A stretch of DNA of 64,000 nt from Streptomyces sp. ISL-87 (GTDB taxonomy: Bacteria; Actinomycetota; Actinomycetes; Streptomycetales; Streptomycetaceae). The DNA lies in NCBI RefSeq assembly GCF_018614095.1, contig NZ_JAGGOY010000034.1, forward strand, positions 22,538 to 86,537. The letters are read 5' to 3'. The position numbers and the translations under genes are program-made. Shown piece after piece: positions 15,151 through 22,709 of this stretch. The notes beneath the pieces were generated by a model. It had not been told where the DNA came from. It ran no database searches and saw only the letters and a program-made list of their open reading frames with translations. Position 1 is the stretch's first letter; each line of letters begins with the position of its first letter.

Positions 15151-15813
15151 ATGAAGATCGGCATCATCGGCGCCGGCAACATCGGCGGCAACCTCACCCG
15201 CCGGCTCACCTCCCTCGGACACGAGGTGTCCGTGGCGAACTCCCGCGGCCCCCAGACGCTGACCGCCCTCGCCGAGGAGACCGGCGCGACCGCCGTCACC
15301 GTCGCCGAAGTGGCGCGCGGGGCCGAGATCGTCGTGGTCACCATCCCCCTGAAGAACGTGTCCGACCTGCCCTCCGGCCTCTTCGACGGTGCGGCCGAGG
15401 GCTTCGCCGTCATCGACACCAACAACTACTACCCGAAGCAGCGCGACGGCCGGATCGCCGGCATCGAGGACGAGGGTCTGACCGAGAGCCGCTGGACCGA
15501 GCGGCACCTCGGCCACCCGGTCATCAAGGCGTTCAACGGCACCTACGCCGAGGACATCCTGAGCAAGCCCCGCCCGGCGGGCTCCCCGGACCGGATGGCC
15601 CTGCCGGTCGCGGGTGACGACGAGACGGCGAAGAAGGCCGTCCGCGCCCTCATCGACGAAATCGGCTTCGACACCGTCGACGCCGGCGGCCTCGACGACT
15701 CCTGGCGCCAGCAGCCCGACACCCCCGTCTACGGACTGCGGGCCGGCGCCGACGCCGTCAGCAAGGCACTCGCCGAGGCCTCTCCGGTCCGCCAAGAGGC
15801 CTTCCGCGGCTGA
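15151..15813 (+). CDS. NADP/F420-dependent oxidoreductase-like Rossmann protein
   Basis: A 220-residue protein beginning M-K-I-G-I-I-G-A-G-N-I-G-G, a nucleotide-binding Rossmann motif, with N-S-R-G-P following the second strand, typical of NADPH-binding F420-dependent NADP reductases (Npd/Fno family). A conserved I-D-T-N-N-Y-Y motif and K-A-F-N-G-T-Y-A are present. Such enzymes exchange hydride between NADPH and coenzyme F420, or act as dehydrogenases on unknown substrates. It has its own promoter region with two inverted repeats. The short ATG start with GGAGA upstream is convincing. Confidence 0.82.
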   Translation: MKIGIIGAGNIGGNLTRRLTSLGHEVSVANSRGPQTLTALAEETGATAVTVAEVARGAEIVVVTIPLKNVSDLPSGLFDGAAEGFAVIDTNNYYPKQRDGRIAGIEDEGLTESRWTERHLGHPVIKAFNGTYAEDILSKPRPAGSPDRMALPVAGDDETAKKAVRALIDEIGFDTVDAGGLDDSWRQQPDTPVYGLRAGADAVSKALAEASPVRQEAFRG

Positions 15814-15944
15814 CGGTTACGCCTCACCCGGTTCGATCGCGCCACGCCGTGGCCGCCCCGGCCCGCCGGCCCGCCGGCCGGCCGGGGCGCCCGGATCGGC
15901 GTGCGCGCGGCGGCCGCGGGAATCTGTGATCGCGGCTGTAGGGA

Positions 15945-16346
15945 TTGGGTCCCACCGGGACTAGTATTTCTGGGGAGCCAAGAAGTCGAGCGAACGAAGG
16001 CGTCCTGCCCCCTGAGAAGTCCCCGTTCCCCGACAGCCTCGACGACGACGAGTACCCCGCGTACACCATGGGCCGGGCCGCCGAGATGCCCGGAACCACA
16101 CCGGCCTTCCTGCGGGCCATGGGCGAGGCCCGGCTGATCACGCCATTGCGCTCCGAAGGCGGCCACCGCCGGTCCTCCCGCCAACAGCTGCGCATCGCCG
16201 CGCGCGCACGCGAACTCGTCGACGTCGGCGCGGCCGTGGAGGCCGCGTGCCGCATCATCTCGCTCGAAGACCAGCTGGAGGAAGCGCTCCGGGTGAACGA
16301 GGAGCTGCGCCGGCACAACGCCGCCCCCGCCGTGGGGGACGACTGA
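15945..16346 (+). CDS. MerR-like helix-turn-helix regulator
   Basis: The C-terminal about 95 residues form a compact MerR-type winged helix: Y-T-M-G-R-A-A-E-M-P-G-T-T-P-A-F-L-R, then G-G-H-R-R in the wing, a basic helix and a terminal coiled coil (L-E-D-Q-L-E-E-A-L). It lacks a ligand-binding domain. The start is uncertain: TTG at 15945 opens the frame, with no ATG or GTG before the domain except the internal Met at 16068. The wing S-S-R-Q-Q departs from the usual Tyr-containing wing. Its position directly before a cold-shock gene and DEAD-box helicase suggests that it regulates them or shares their response. Confidence 0.65.
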   Translation: MGPTGTSISGEPRSRANEGVLPPEKSPFPDSLDDDEYPAYTMGRAAEMPGTTPAFLRAMGEARLITPLRSEGGHRRSSRQQLRIAARARELVDVGAAVEAACRIISLEDQLEEALRVNEELRRHNAAPAVGDD

Positions 16347-16626
16347 GCGCCGAATATCTATCGCCGCCGCTGTAGAATTATAGTTAATGTGCCATGAGGG
16401 TTTATGTCCCGGCGGTCGACCAGAAAAATTTCCGCACTAACCGCCCCGTGCTGTGCTACGGTGATCCCAGTTGCAGTTGTGGTTCCCAAAGACTTCAAGT
16501 GCTCTCTCCGGTTTTCCGGCGGGCGCACTTTTTTGTTACCGGTGCTTTTTTCGGACGGGGCGATCATTACGGCGACGCCGGAGCCGCACAGTGCGGGTCC
16601 GGGTACTGCCCCAAAGGAGAATTCAT
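16347..16626 (+). promoter_or_regulatory. Long, AT-richer leader/promoter region of the cold-shock gene
   Basis: A 280-base gap with clearly lower GC than its surroundings, including runs of five or six T and a string ATTATAGTTAA near the left end. Cold-shock genes often have long structured 5' leaders that control translation at low temperature, and this position and composition fit. No gene is visible here. The region ends with an AAAGGAG ribosome site 7 bases before the start codon. Confidence 0.5.
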
Positions 16627-16830
16627 ATGGCATCTGGCACCGTGAAGTGGTTCAACGCGGAAAAGGGCTTCGGCTTCATCGAGCAGGACGGCGGCGGCGC
16701 TGACGTGTTCGCCCACTACTCGAACATCGCCACCCAGGGCTTCCGTGAGCTTCAGGAAGGCCAGAAGGTGAACTTCGACGTCACGCAGGGCCAGAAGGGC
16801 CCGCAGGCCGAGAACATCGTTCCCGCCTGA
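16627..16830 (+). CDS. Cold-shock protein (CspA family)
   Basis: A 67-residue single OB-fold protein, the normal length. The RNA-binding motifs are intact: K-G-F-G-F-I (RNP1, residues 13-18) and V-F-A-H-Y (RNP2, residues 27-31). It binds single-stranded RNA or DNA as a chaperone that resolves secondary structure. The start ATG sits behind AAAGGAG. It is flanked by a long leader upstream and a strong terminator downstream, so it is probably a monocistronic abundant transcript. A DEAD-box helicase follows 267 bases later, a common functional partner. Confidence 0.95.
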   Translation: MASGTVKWFNAEKGFGFIEQDGGGADVFAHYSNIATQGFRELQEGQKVNFDVTQGQKGPQAENIVPA

Positions 16831-16848
16831 CGCTGACGCGTACGACGC

Positions 16849-16884
16849 AGCTGGGGCCCGCACCTTGGGGTGCGGGCCCCAGCT
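16849..16884 (+). terminator. Strong hairpin terminator after cold-shock gene
   Basis: A perfect 16-bp GC-rich stem (16849-16864 with 16869-16884) closes a TTGG tetraloop 18 bases after the stop codon and is followed by CGTTGTGTTT, a partly T-rich tail. Confidence 0.85.
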
Positions 16885-17062
16885 CGTTGTGTTTCCCGTG
16901 CTCCGCCGGCCGTATCGGCCCGCGTGAGCGGCATGGCAACGATCGGCCTGTCTTTGCGCCGACGGGTATTGCCCCGCCCTTTCGACACCGAGTCGGCCCA
17001 CTTCTTTCGGCCCGCCTTGTCTTGTCATTTCTTCGGCTCGTACGTGAGAATCCTCATCCGAA

Positions 17063-17091
17063 TTCCTCGATACGCGCCGCATCGAGGAAGG
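17063..17091 (+). promoter_or_regulatory. Hairpin sequestering the helicase ribosome binding site
   Basis: TTCCTCGAT (17063-17071) and ATCGAGGAA (17081-17089) form a perfect 9-bp stem with a 9-base loop. The right arm contains most of the GAGGAAGG ribosome site (17084-17091), which ends six bases before the helicase ATG. Folding would hide the ribosome site, so a temperature, helicase or cold-shock-protein effect on this hairpin could control translation. Confidence 0.55.
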
Positions 17092-17097
17092 TTCTGT

Positions 17098-18576
17098 ATG
17101 AACCGATCAGTTCGCACGAATGACCGCTATTCCCGCACGCGTACGGGTGCCTCCGCCGGTTCGCGCGGTTCCGGTGCCCCCGGCCGTTCCGGCGCCCCTG
17201 GCCGTTCCGGTGGCTACGGCCGCCGTCCCGCCGCGATACAGGGCGAGTTCGCACCTCCCGTCACCCTGACCCCGGCCCTGCCCGCCGTGGAGGCCTTCGC
17301 CGAGCTCGCCATGCCCGAGCAGCTGCTGGCCGCGCTCGCCGCCCAGGGCGTGACCGTGCCGTTCCCTATCCAGGCGGCCACCCTGCCCAACACGCTCGCC
17401 GGCCGGGACGTCCTGGGCCGCGGGCGCACCGGCTCCGGCAAGACCCTCGCCTTTGGCCTGGCACTGCTCGCCCGCACCGCGGGACAACGCGCCGAGCCCC
17501 GGCAGCCGTTGGCCCTGATCCTCGTACCGACCCGCGAGCTCGCCCAGCAGGTCAACGACGCGCTCACCCCGTACGCCCGCGCGCTGAAGCTGCGGCTGGC
17601 GACCGTGGTCGGGGGTATGTCCATCGGCCGCCAGGCCTCGGCCCTGCGCGGCGGGGCCGAGGTCGTCGTCGCGACGCCGGGCCGCCTCAAGGACCTCATC
17701 CAGCGCGGCGACTGCCGGCTGAACCAGGTTGCCGTCACCGTGCTGGACGAGGCCGACCAGATGGCCGACATGGGATTCATGCCCCAGGTCACCGCCCTGC
17801 TCGACCAGGTGCGCCCCGAAGGCCAGCGGATGCTGTTCTCCGCGACCCTGGACCGCAACGTCGACCTCCTGGTCCGCCGCTACCTGACCGACCCGGTAGT
17901 GCACTCCGTCGACCCCTCGGCCGGCGCCGTCACGACGATGGAGCACCACGTGCTGCACGTACACGGCACGGACAAGCACGCCGCCACCACCGAGATCGCG
18001 GCCCGCGACGGCCGCGTGATCATGTTCCTGGACACCAAGCACGCCGTCGACCGGCTGACCGAGCACCTGCTCAACAGCGGTGTACGGGCTGCCGCGCTGC
18101 ACGGCGGCAAGTCGCAGTCGCAGCGGACCCGCACCCTGGCGCAGTTCAAGGCCGGGCGCGTGACCGCGCTCGTGGCGACGAATGTCGCTGCGCGCGGCAT
18201 CCACGTCGACAACCTCGACCTCGTCGTCAACGTGGACCCGCCCGCCGACCACAAGGACTACCTCCACCGCGGCGGCCGCACCGCCCGCGCCGGTGAGTCC
18301 GGCAGCGTCGTCACCCTGGTCCTGCCCAACCAGCGCCGGGACATGATCCGCCTCATGGCCGCGGCCGGCATCACCCCGCACACCACCCAGGTCCGCGCGG
18401 GCGAAGCCGAACTGAACCGCATCACGGGAGCCCAGGCTCCCTCCGGTGTCCCCGTCACGATCAGCGCACCGCCGTCGGAGCGGCGCACGGGTGGCGCCGG
18501 CCCCTCCTCCCGCGCCCGCCGCGGCCGCACGGCCCCGCCCCGCCGCGGCCCGGCCGTCGGCAGCGCCGCCGCGTAA
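17098..18576 (+). CDS. DEAD-box ATP-dependent RNA helicase
   Basis: A 492-residue helicase. An Arg/Gly/Ser-rich N-terminal tail (residues 1-48) precedes the core. The Q motif region is at about residue 85-92, Walker A G-R-G-R-T-G-S-G-K-T at 107-116, P-T-R-E-L-A near 144, the D-E-A-D box at 217-220, S-A-T at 248-250 and H-R-G-G-R-T-A-R-A-G near 395. A basic C-terminal tail follows. The enzyme unwinds RNA duplexes and is typically involved in ribosome assembly or RNA turnover at low temperature. Its leader carries a ribosome-site hairpin, and the cold-shock gene lies upstream, so the two are probably part of one cold response. Confidence 0.92.
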   Translation: MNRSVRTNDRYSRTRTGASAGSRGSGAPGRSGAPGRSGGYGRRPAAIQGEFAPPVTLTPALPAVEAFAELAMPEQLLAALAAQGVTVPFPIQAATLPNTLAGRDVLGRGRTGSGKTLAFGLALLARTAGQRAEPRQPLALILVPTRELAQQVNDALTPYARALKLRLATVVGGMSIGRQASALRGGAEVVVATPGRLKDLIQRGDCRLNQVAVTVLDEADQMADMGFMPQVTALLDQVRPEGQRMLFSATLDRNVDLLVRRYLTDPVVHSVDPSAGAVTTMEHHVLHVHGTDKHAATTEIAARDGRVIMFLDTKHAVDRLTEHLLNSGVRAAALHGGKSQSQRTRTLAQFKAGRVTALVATNVAARGIHVDNLDLVVNVDPPADHKDYLHRGGRTARAGESGSVVTLVLPNQRRDMIRLMAAAGITPHTTQVRAGEAELNRITGAQAPSGVPVTISAPPSERRTGGAGPSSRARRGRTAPPRRGPAVGSAAA

Positions 18577-18593
18577 CCGGCCGGCCGAACGCG

Positions 18594-18659
18594 AAGGCCC
18601 CCGGCGGCAGGCGGCAACCGTGACCGAAGTGTCACCCGACGCCTGCTGCCAGGGGCCTT
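18594..18659 (+). terminator. Hairpin terminator after helicase gene
   Basis: The arms 18594-18613 and 18640-18659 pair over about 20 bases with one mismatch, enclosing a smaller inner pairing (GTGAC/GTCAC), and the right arm ends in CCTTT. It lies 17 bases after the helicase stop. Confidence 0.75.
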
Positions 18660-18709
18660 TCGGCCTTGCTACGTTCCGTCACTGAAGACGGAGCCGCTGG
18701 AGGGCCGCC

Positions 18710-19438
18710 ATGTACGTCAGACCTCGCCTGCTCATCGCCACGGCGGTGCTGTCGGCCACCCTCGCGGCCTGCACCGGACACGCCGCCCCCGCGACGCCGA
18801 AGGCTCCTTCACCGGCGGGCGGCGCCACCGCCTCCGCGACCCCCTCCGTGACCCCCTCGGCCACACCGTCGCCCGCCCCGAGCGCCACGGCTGCTCCGCA
18901 AACCCCGTCGGCGTCCCCGGCCGCGCCCACGCCTGACCCCGTGCGTACGGCCACACCGGTCGTCAAGACCCACCTCTCCATGAGCGTGGCCACCACGGGC
19001 GGCCGTCTCAACCTGGTCCGTGGCGGCCCGGCGCAGGAGTTCACGGTCACCCTCCGCAACGGCAACTCCAAGGAGTACCGGCACCTGCTGCTCGCCTTCC
19101 AGATGGAGTCGCTCGTTCCCGGGCCGGGCGACATCCCCAGCACAGGCACCGACTTCCTCCTGGAACGCCGCGATCCCGCGACCGGCACCTGGCGCCCCGC
19201 CGACCTGCGCATCGCCAACGACTTCAAGCCGTACGGGCTGTACGAAGGCGGCGCCGCGCTCGCGCGCGACGCCGTCCGGGTGGAGCGGTACCGTCTGCGG
19301 GCCACCGCCGCCGGTGCGACGGGCAGCACCCCGGTGATGGTTTCCGTGATCGACACCGACGCCCCCGAAGGGGCCTCGCCGGCGCAGGAACGCCCGGGGT
19401 ACTACTCCCTGCCCCACACCACCAAGCGCCGGCCGTGA
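18710..19438 (+). CDS. Secreted lipoprotein of unknown function
   Basis: A 242-residue protein with a lipoprotein signal peptide: basic start, hydrophobic core and lipobox L-A-A-C with Cys21 as the lipidation site. A Pro/Ala/Thr/Ser-rich linker (residues about 25-82) spaces a beta-rich domain from the membrane. That domain contains F-T-V-T-L-R-N-G-N and V-E-R-Y-R-L-R-A-T-A and resembles an immunoglobulin-like or signal-peptide-associated fold. No enzyme motif is visible. It stands alone between a helicase terminator and a convergent efflux gene. Confidence 0.75.
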   Translation: MYVRPRLLIATAVLSATLAACTGHAAPATPKAPSPAGGATASATPSVTPSATPSPAPSATAAPQTPSASPAAPTPDPVRTATPVVKTHLSMSVATTGGRLNLVRGGPAQEFTVTLRNGNSKEYRHLLLAFQMESLVPGPGDIPSTGTDFLLERRDPATGTWRPADLRIANDFKPYGLYEGGAALARDAVRVERYRLRATAAGATGSTPVMVSVIDTDAPEGASPAQERPGYYSLPHTTKRRP

Positions 19439-19460
19439 CCGGGAAAGACTCCCAGCGGGC

Positions 19461-20981
19461 TCAGACGGCGGCGGCCTTGTCGGCCACCTTCTCCGCAGGA
19501 GCCTGAGCCGCGCCGGCCGCGACGGCCGAACCGGTCTCCGCCGTCCGGGGCCCGTGCTGTCCGCGCAGGCCGATCCAGCTGATCACCGCGACGAGGGCGA
19601 AGGCGACGGCCCCGATCCCGAAGGTGAGGGTGAACCCGGATTCGGCGGGGAGCGCCGGTACGCCCGCGGGCAGGTGCTCGATGGTCTTGGACGCCAGGAT
19701 CGTGGTGACGATGGCGCTGCCGATCGCGCTGCCGGTGGAGCGGGAGATCGAGTTGATGCCGTTGGCGATACCGCTCTGGTGGGGCGGGACACTGGCCATG
19801 ATCACTGCGGGCATGGCCGCGTAGCCGAAGCTGACGGCCGCACCGACGACGAGGCCGGCGCCGATCACCGAGAAGGTGTGGCCGTGGTCCAGGGCCAGCC
19901 ACCCGAAGCCGGCGGCGCCGAGCGCGGCGGCCAGACCCAGTGCGACGCGGGGCCCGCGGTGGCGGACCAGCTGGCCGCCGACGGGAGAGGCGAGCAGCGA
20001 GACGATCGCGCCGGGCAGCAGGAACTGGACGGACGCGCGCAGGATGGACGCGTCGAAGCCGTAGCCGGTGAGCGCCTTGGGCATCTGGACGAGGTACGAG
20101 ACGCCGAGGAAGTTCGCGAACATGCCGAAGCCGACGAGGATGCCGGCCAGGTTGGCCATGAGCACCGGGCGGTGGATGAACATCCGCATGTCGACGAGCG
20201 GCTCGCGCACCTTGAGCTCGGTGAAGACCCACACGGCGGTCATGACGACCGCGCCGGCGAAGCTGCCCAGCGTACGGCCGGAGGTCCAGCCCCACTCGTG
20301 GCCCTGGGAGATCGGCAGCAGGAGCAGCAGCAGGGTGATGCCGAGGGTCAGCGCGCCGAGGAAGTCCGTACGGCCGCCGGTCTTGTGCCGGGTCGCGGGG
20401 ACCAGGAAGGCGACGGCGAGCAGGGCGAGAGCCGCGAAGCCGGTCGCCATCCAGAAGGCGTTGCGGTAGTCGGCGTCGGCGCCGGAGGTGAGCAGGCCGG
20501 TGGCCACGAGCGCGAGCCCGCTGCCGAACGCGAGCGTGCCGCTGACCAGGGCCATCGCACCGGGCAGCTTCTGCGGCCGGACCTCTTCGCGCAGGACGGA
20601 AAGGGCCAGCGGGAAGATCGCGGTGGCGGCGCCCTGGAGCACCCGGCCCAGGATCAGCAGCGGCAGTGAGGTCGCGACCGCGGCGACCACCGAGCCCGCG
20701 ACCATGACGCCGAGGACGGCGACCAGGGTGGGCTTCTTGCCGTGCTGGTCGCCGAAGCGGCCGAGCAGCGGGGTGAAGACGGCGGCGGACAGCAGGGTGG
20801 CGGTGGTCACCCAGCTCACGTTGGCGGTCGAGGTGCCGAGGTCGTTGCGGATCAGGCCCAGGATCGGTACGGGCAGGGTCTGCATCATCGACACGACCAT
20901 GGCGGCGAGGCTCAAGGCGAAGACGATGACCGTCTCGTTCCTGGGCCGGGCGGCGGCGGGGGCGGATGCGGCGGTGCTCAT
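19461..20981 (-). CDS. MFS drug efflux transporter, 14-helix DHA2 type
   Basis: A 506-residue membrane protein with about 14 predicted helices. The motif-A-like loop G-R-F-G-D-Q-H-G-K-K-P lies between helices 2 and 3 and motif C-like G-P/G-S-G-L-A-L in helix 5. Such proton-coupled pumps expel drugs or natural products. It is divergent from a MarR-family regulator, with palindromes in the gap, so it is probably repressed by that protein and induced by its substrate. ATG at 20981 is the only start near the first helix. Confidence 0.88.
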   Translation of the reverse strand: MSTAASAPAAARPRNETVIVFALSLAAMVVSMMQTLPVPILGLIRNDLGTSTANVSWVTTATLLSAAVFTPLLGRFGDQHGKKPTLVAVLGVMVAGSVVAAVATSLPLLILGRVLQGAATAIFPLALSVLREEVRPQKLPGAMALVSGTLAFGSGLALVATGLLTSGADADYRNAFWMATGFAALALLAVAFLVPATRHKTGGRTDFLGALTLGITLLLLLLPISQGHEWGWTSGRTLGSFAGAVVMTAVWVFTELKVREPLVDMRMFIHRPVLMANLAGILVGFGMFANFLGVSYLVQMPKALTGYGFDASILRASVQFLLPGAIVSLLASPVGGQLVRHRGPRVALGLAAALGAAGFGWLALDHGHTFSVIGAGLVVGAAVSFGYAAMPAVIMASVPPHQSGIANGINSISRSTGSAIGSAIVTTILASKTIEHLPAGVPALPAESGFTLTFGIGAVAFALVAVISWIGLRGQHGPRTAETGSAVAAGAAQAPAEKVADKAAAV

Positions 20982-21019
20982 GGAGGCAGGACCTTCTTAG
21001 TGCTTCAGATCGCAGATGT

Positions 21020-21039
21020 TTGATGTCATCAAGTACTTG
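21020..21039. promoter_or_regulatory. Palindromic operator between MFS pump and MarR gene
   Basis: TTGATGTCATCAA (21020-21032) is a 13-base palindrome overlapping CAAGTACTTG (21030-21039), a perfect 10-base palindrome. Both lie 39-58 bases upstream of the pump's start codon and in the shared divergent gap. MarR proteins bind symmetrical sites of this size, so this is the likely operator. Confidence 0.6.
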
Positions 21040-21118
21040 GATAGACCGTAGGCCGGATTAGTTAAGGAGGTCAAGTAAACAATTGATAATGCCAACCATC
21101 TTGAAGTACGCTCGAGCC

Positions 21119-21559
21119 ATGAGCGCCCCCACCCCGCAGGCCCCCACCAAGCTCCAGCTGCTGGAGCTGCTCGCCGCCATCGGCGCCGCCCAGTGGCGCG
21201 ACTTCGCCGCCGCGGCCGCCGGTCACGGGCTCACGTCCACCCAGGCGAGGGTCCTCGCCCAGCTCAACGGCCCGCTGCCGATGCGCGGCCTGGCCACGCT
21301 GCTGGTGTGTGACGCGTCCAACGTCACGGGCATCGTGGACCGACTGGAGGGGCGCGGGCTCGTGCGCCGCGAGACGGACGCCGCCGACCGCCGCGTCAAG
21401 AACGTCGTTGCGACCGACGAGGGCCGCGACATCATCCGGCGGGTGCGCGAGGAGATGCAGGCGACCCACGGCGCGCTGGACACGCTGGACGCCGCGGAGA
21501 GCGAGACGCTCTACGCCTTGCTGGAGCGGCTGCGCCGGCCCCTGGAGAAGGACGCCTGA
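21119..21559 (+). CDS. MarR-family transcriptional regulator (pump repressor)
   Basis: A 146-residue winged-helix protein. The recognition helix region M-R-G-L-A-T-L-L-V-C-D-A-S-N-V-T-G-I-V-D-R-L lies at about residues 58-80, followed by the wing D-R-R-V-K (D-x-R motif) and a C-terminal dimerisation helix. It is divergent from a drug efflux pump, the standard arrangement for a substrate-responsive repressor. ATG at 21119 is preferred over an in-frame upstream start (21083) because the latter would overlap the promoter region. Confidence 0.85.
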   Translation: MSAPTPQAPTKLQLLELLAAIGAAQWRDFAAAAAGHGLTSTQARVLAQLNGPLPMRGLATLLVCDASNVTGIVDRLEGRGLVRRETDAADRRVKNVVATDEGRDIIRRVREEMQATHGALDTLDAAESETLYALLERLRRPLEKDA

Positions 21560-21586
21560 CGAGCCCTGTCCCCGCGCTCGCCCCTG

Positions 21587-22060
21587 CTACGCCTCCAGCG
21601 CGGCGGCGTCGAGGGCGGTGGTGAGCCGGTTCAGGCGGGCCTGGAGATCCCGGATCTCGGCCAGCTCGAAACCGGTGGCGGCGGCGATCCGGCGGGGCAC
21701 CTCCACCGCGCGGGCGCGCAGTGCGGCGCCGTCCGGGGTGAGGCCGACATGCACCGACCGCTCGTCCTCGGCGCTCCGCTCGCGGCTGATCAGGCCGGCC
21801 GCTTCCAGTCGCTTGAGCAGCGGTGACAGCGTGCCCGAGTCGAGCCGGAGGTGGTTTCCGAGCTCCTTGACCGGCATCTCGCCGTGCTCCCAGAGCACCA
21901 GCATCACCAGGTACTGGGGGTAGGTCAGGCCGAGGTCCTTGAGGACGACGCGGTAGAGGCCGCCGAAGGCGCGGCTCGCGGCGTTCAGCGCGAAGCAGAT
22001 CTGGCCGTCCAGGCGGAGGAAGTCCTGGTCGCGGAGGGCGTCGGTCGGCTGCTCGGTCAT
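21587..22060 (-). CDS. ohrR: OhrR, organic-peroxide-sensing MarR repressor
   Basis: A 157-residue MarR-family protein with the single reactive cysteine of one-Cys OhrR proteins, Cys22 in Q-I-C-F-A-L-N-A-A-S-R. The winged helix carries V-K-E-L-G-N-H-L-R-L-D-S-G-T-L-S-P-L-L-K-R-L and the wing D-E-R-S. Oxidation of the Cys by organic hydroperoxides releases DNA and derepresses ohr. It is divergent from the ohr gene, with a palindromic site between. The start is ATG at 22060; the upstream in-frame start at 22096 would run through the operator region. Confidence 0.9.
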   Translation of the reverse strand: MTEQPTDALRDQDFLRLDGQICFALNAASRAFGGLYRVVLKDLGLTYPQYLVMLVLWEHGEMPVKELGNHLRLDSGTLSPLLKRLEAAGLISRERSAEDERSVHVGLTPDGAALRARAVEVPRRIAAATGFELAEIRDLQARLNRLTTALDAAALEA

Positions 22061-22098
22061 GGTGGCAAGTGTACCCGGGGGACGCTTGTAAGCCATTT

Positions 22099-22122
22099 AG
22101 TTGTGCACAACTGAATTGTGTG
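22099..22122. promoter_or_regulatory. OhrR operator in the ohrR-ohr divergent gap
   Basis: AGTTGTGCACAACT (22099-22112) is a perfect 14-base palindrome, overlapped by a second pairing CACAA/TTGTG with a five-base spacer. The site lies 39 bases upstream of ohrR and 67 upstream of ohr, suited to repress both genes. Confidence 0.7.
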
Positions 22123-22188
22123 CTCTATTAGTGGACAGCGGTCGACCCACCGGCCGCGACGGTTTCACCGCCTGTGAGAGGAACCCCG

Positions 22189-22599
22189 ATGGACGCGCTG
22201 TACACCGCTGTCGCCACCGCCAACGGCCGCGAAGGCCGTGCCGTCAGCTCCGACGGCCAGATCGACCTCGCGCTCGCCATGCCGCCGGCGCTGGGCGGCA
22301 ACGGTCAGGGCACCAACCCCGAGCAGCTCTTCGCGGCCGGCTACGCCGCCTGCTTCGCCAGCGCCCTCGGCCTGGTCGGCCGTCAGGCCAAGGTCGACAC
22401 CAGCGACGTCTCGGTCACCGCGGAGACCTCCATCGGCCAGGACGCCACGGGCTTCGCGCTGGCCGTCACCCTGCGCATCGAGCTCCCCGAGTCCCTCGCG
22501 GGCGAGACGGGCACCCTGCTGGTCAAGCAGGCGCACGAGGTCTGCCCGTACTCCAAGGCGACCCGCGGCAACATCCCCGTCGAGCTCGTGATCGAGTAA
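22189..22599 (+). CDS. ohr: Ohr, organic hydroperoxide reductase
   Basis: A 136-residue OsmC/Ohr-family protein. Both catalytic cysteines are visible: Cys55 in G-Y-A-A-C-F-A-S-A-L and Cys119 in H-E-V-C-P-Y-S-K-A-T-R. The N-terminal Y-T-A and G-x-G-x-N-P-E-Q-L-F-A-A-G-Y motif are standard. It reduces organic peroxides in the cytosol using lipoyl-type dithiols. The ATG at 22189 with a GAGAGGA ribosome site 6 bases upstream is better than the upstream GTG. It is regulated by the divergent OhrR. Confidence 0.93.
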   Translation: MDALYTAVATANGREGRAVSSDGQIDLALAMPPALGGNGQGTNPEQLFAAGYAACFASALGLVGRQAKVDTSDVSVTAETSIGQDATGFALAVTLRIELPESLAGETGTLLVKQAHEVCPYSKATRGNIPVELVIE

Positions 22600-22630
22600 C
22601 TCCCCGACGGCCGCCCCCGCGGTCCTGCCG

Positions 22631-22671
22631 CCCCCTGTCGCATCGCCCTCCCGGAGCGGTGCGACAGGGGG
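22631..22671. terminator. Bidirectional hairpin terminator
   Basis: A 16-bp stem with one G-T pair (22631-22646 with 22656-22671) and a 9-base loop lies between the convergent ohr and lacI-type genes. Confidence 0.8.
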
Positions 22672-22709
22672 CTCTGTGCGTTGTCATCCCGTCATCCCGT
22701 CAGCACAGG

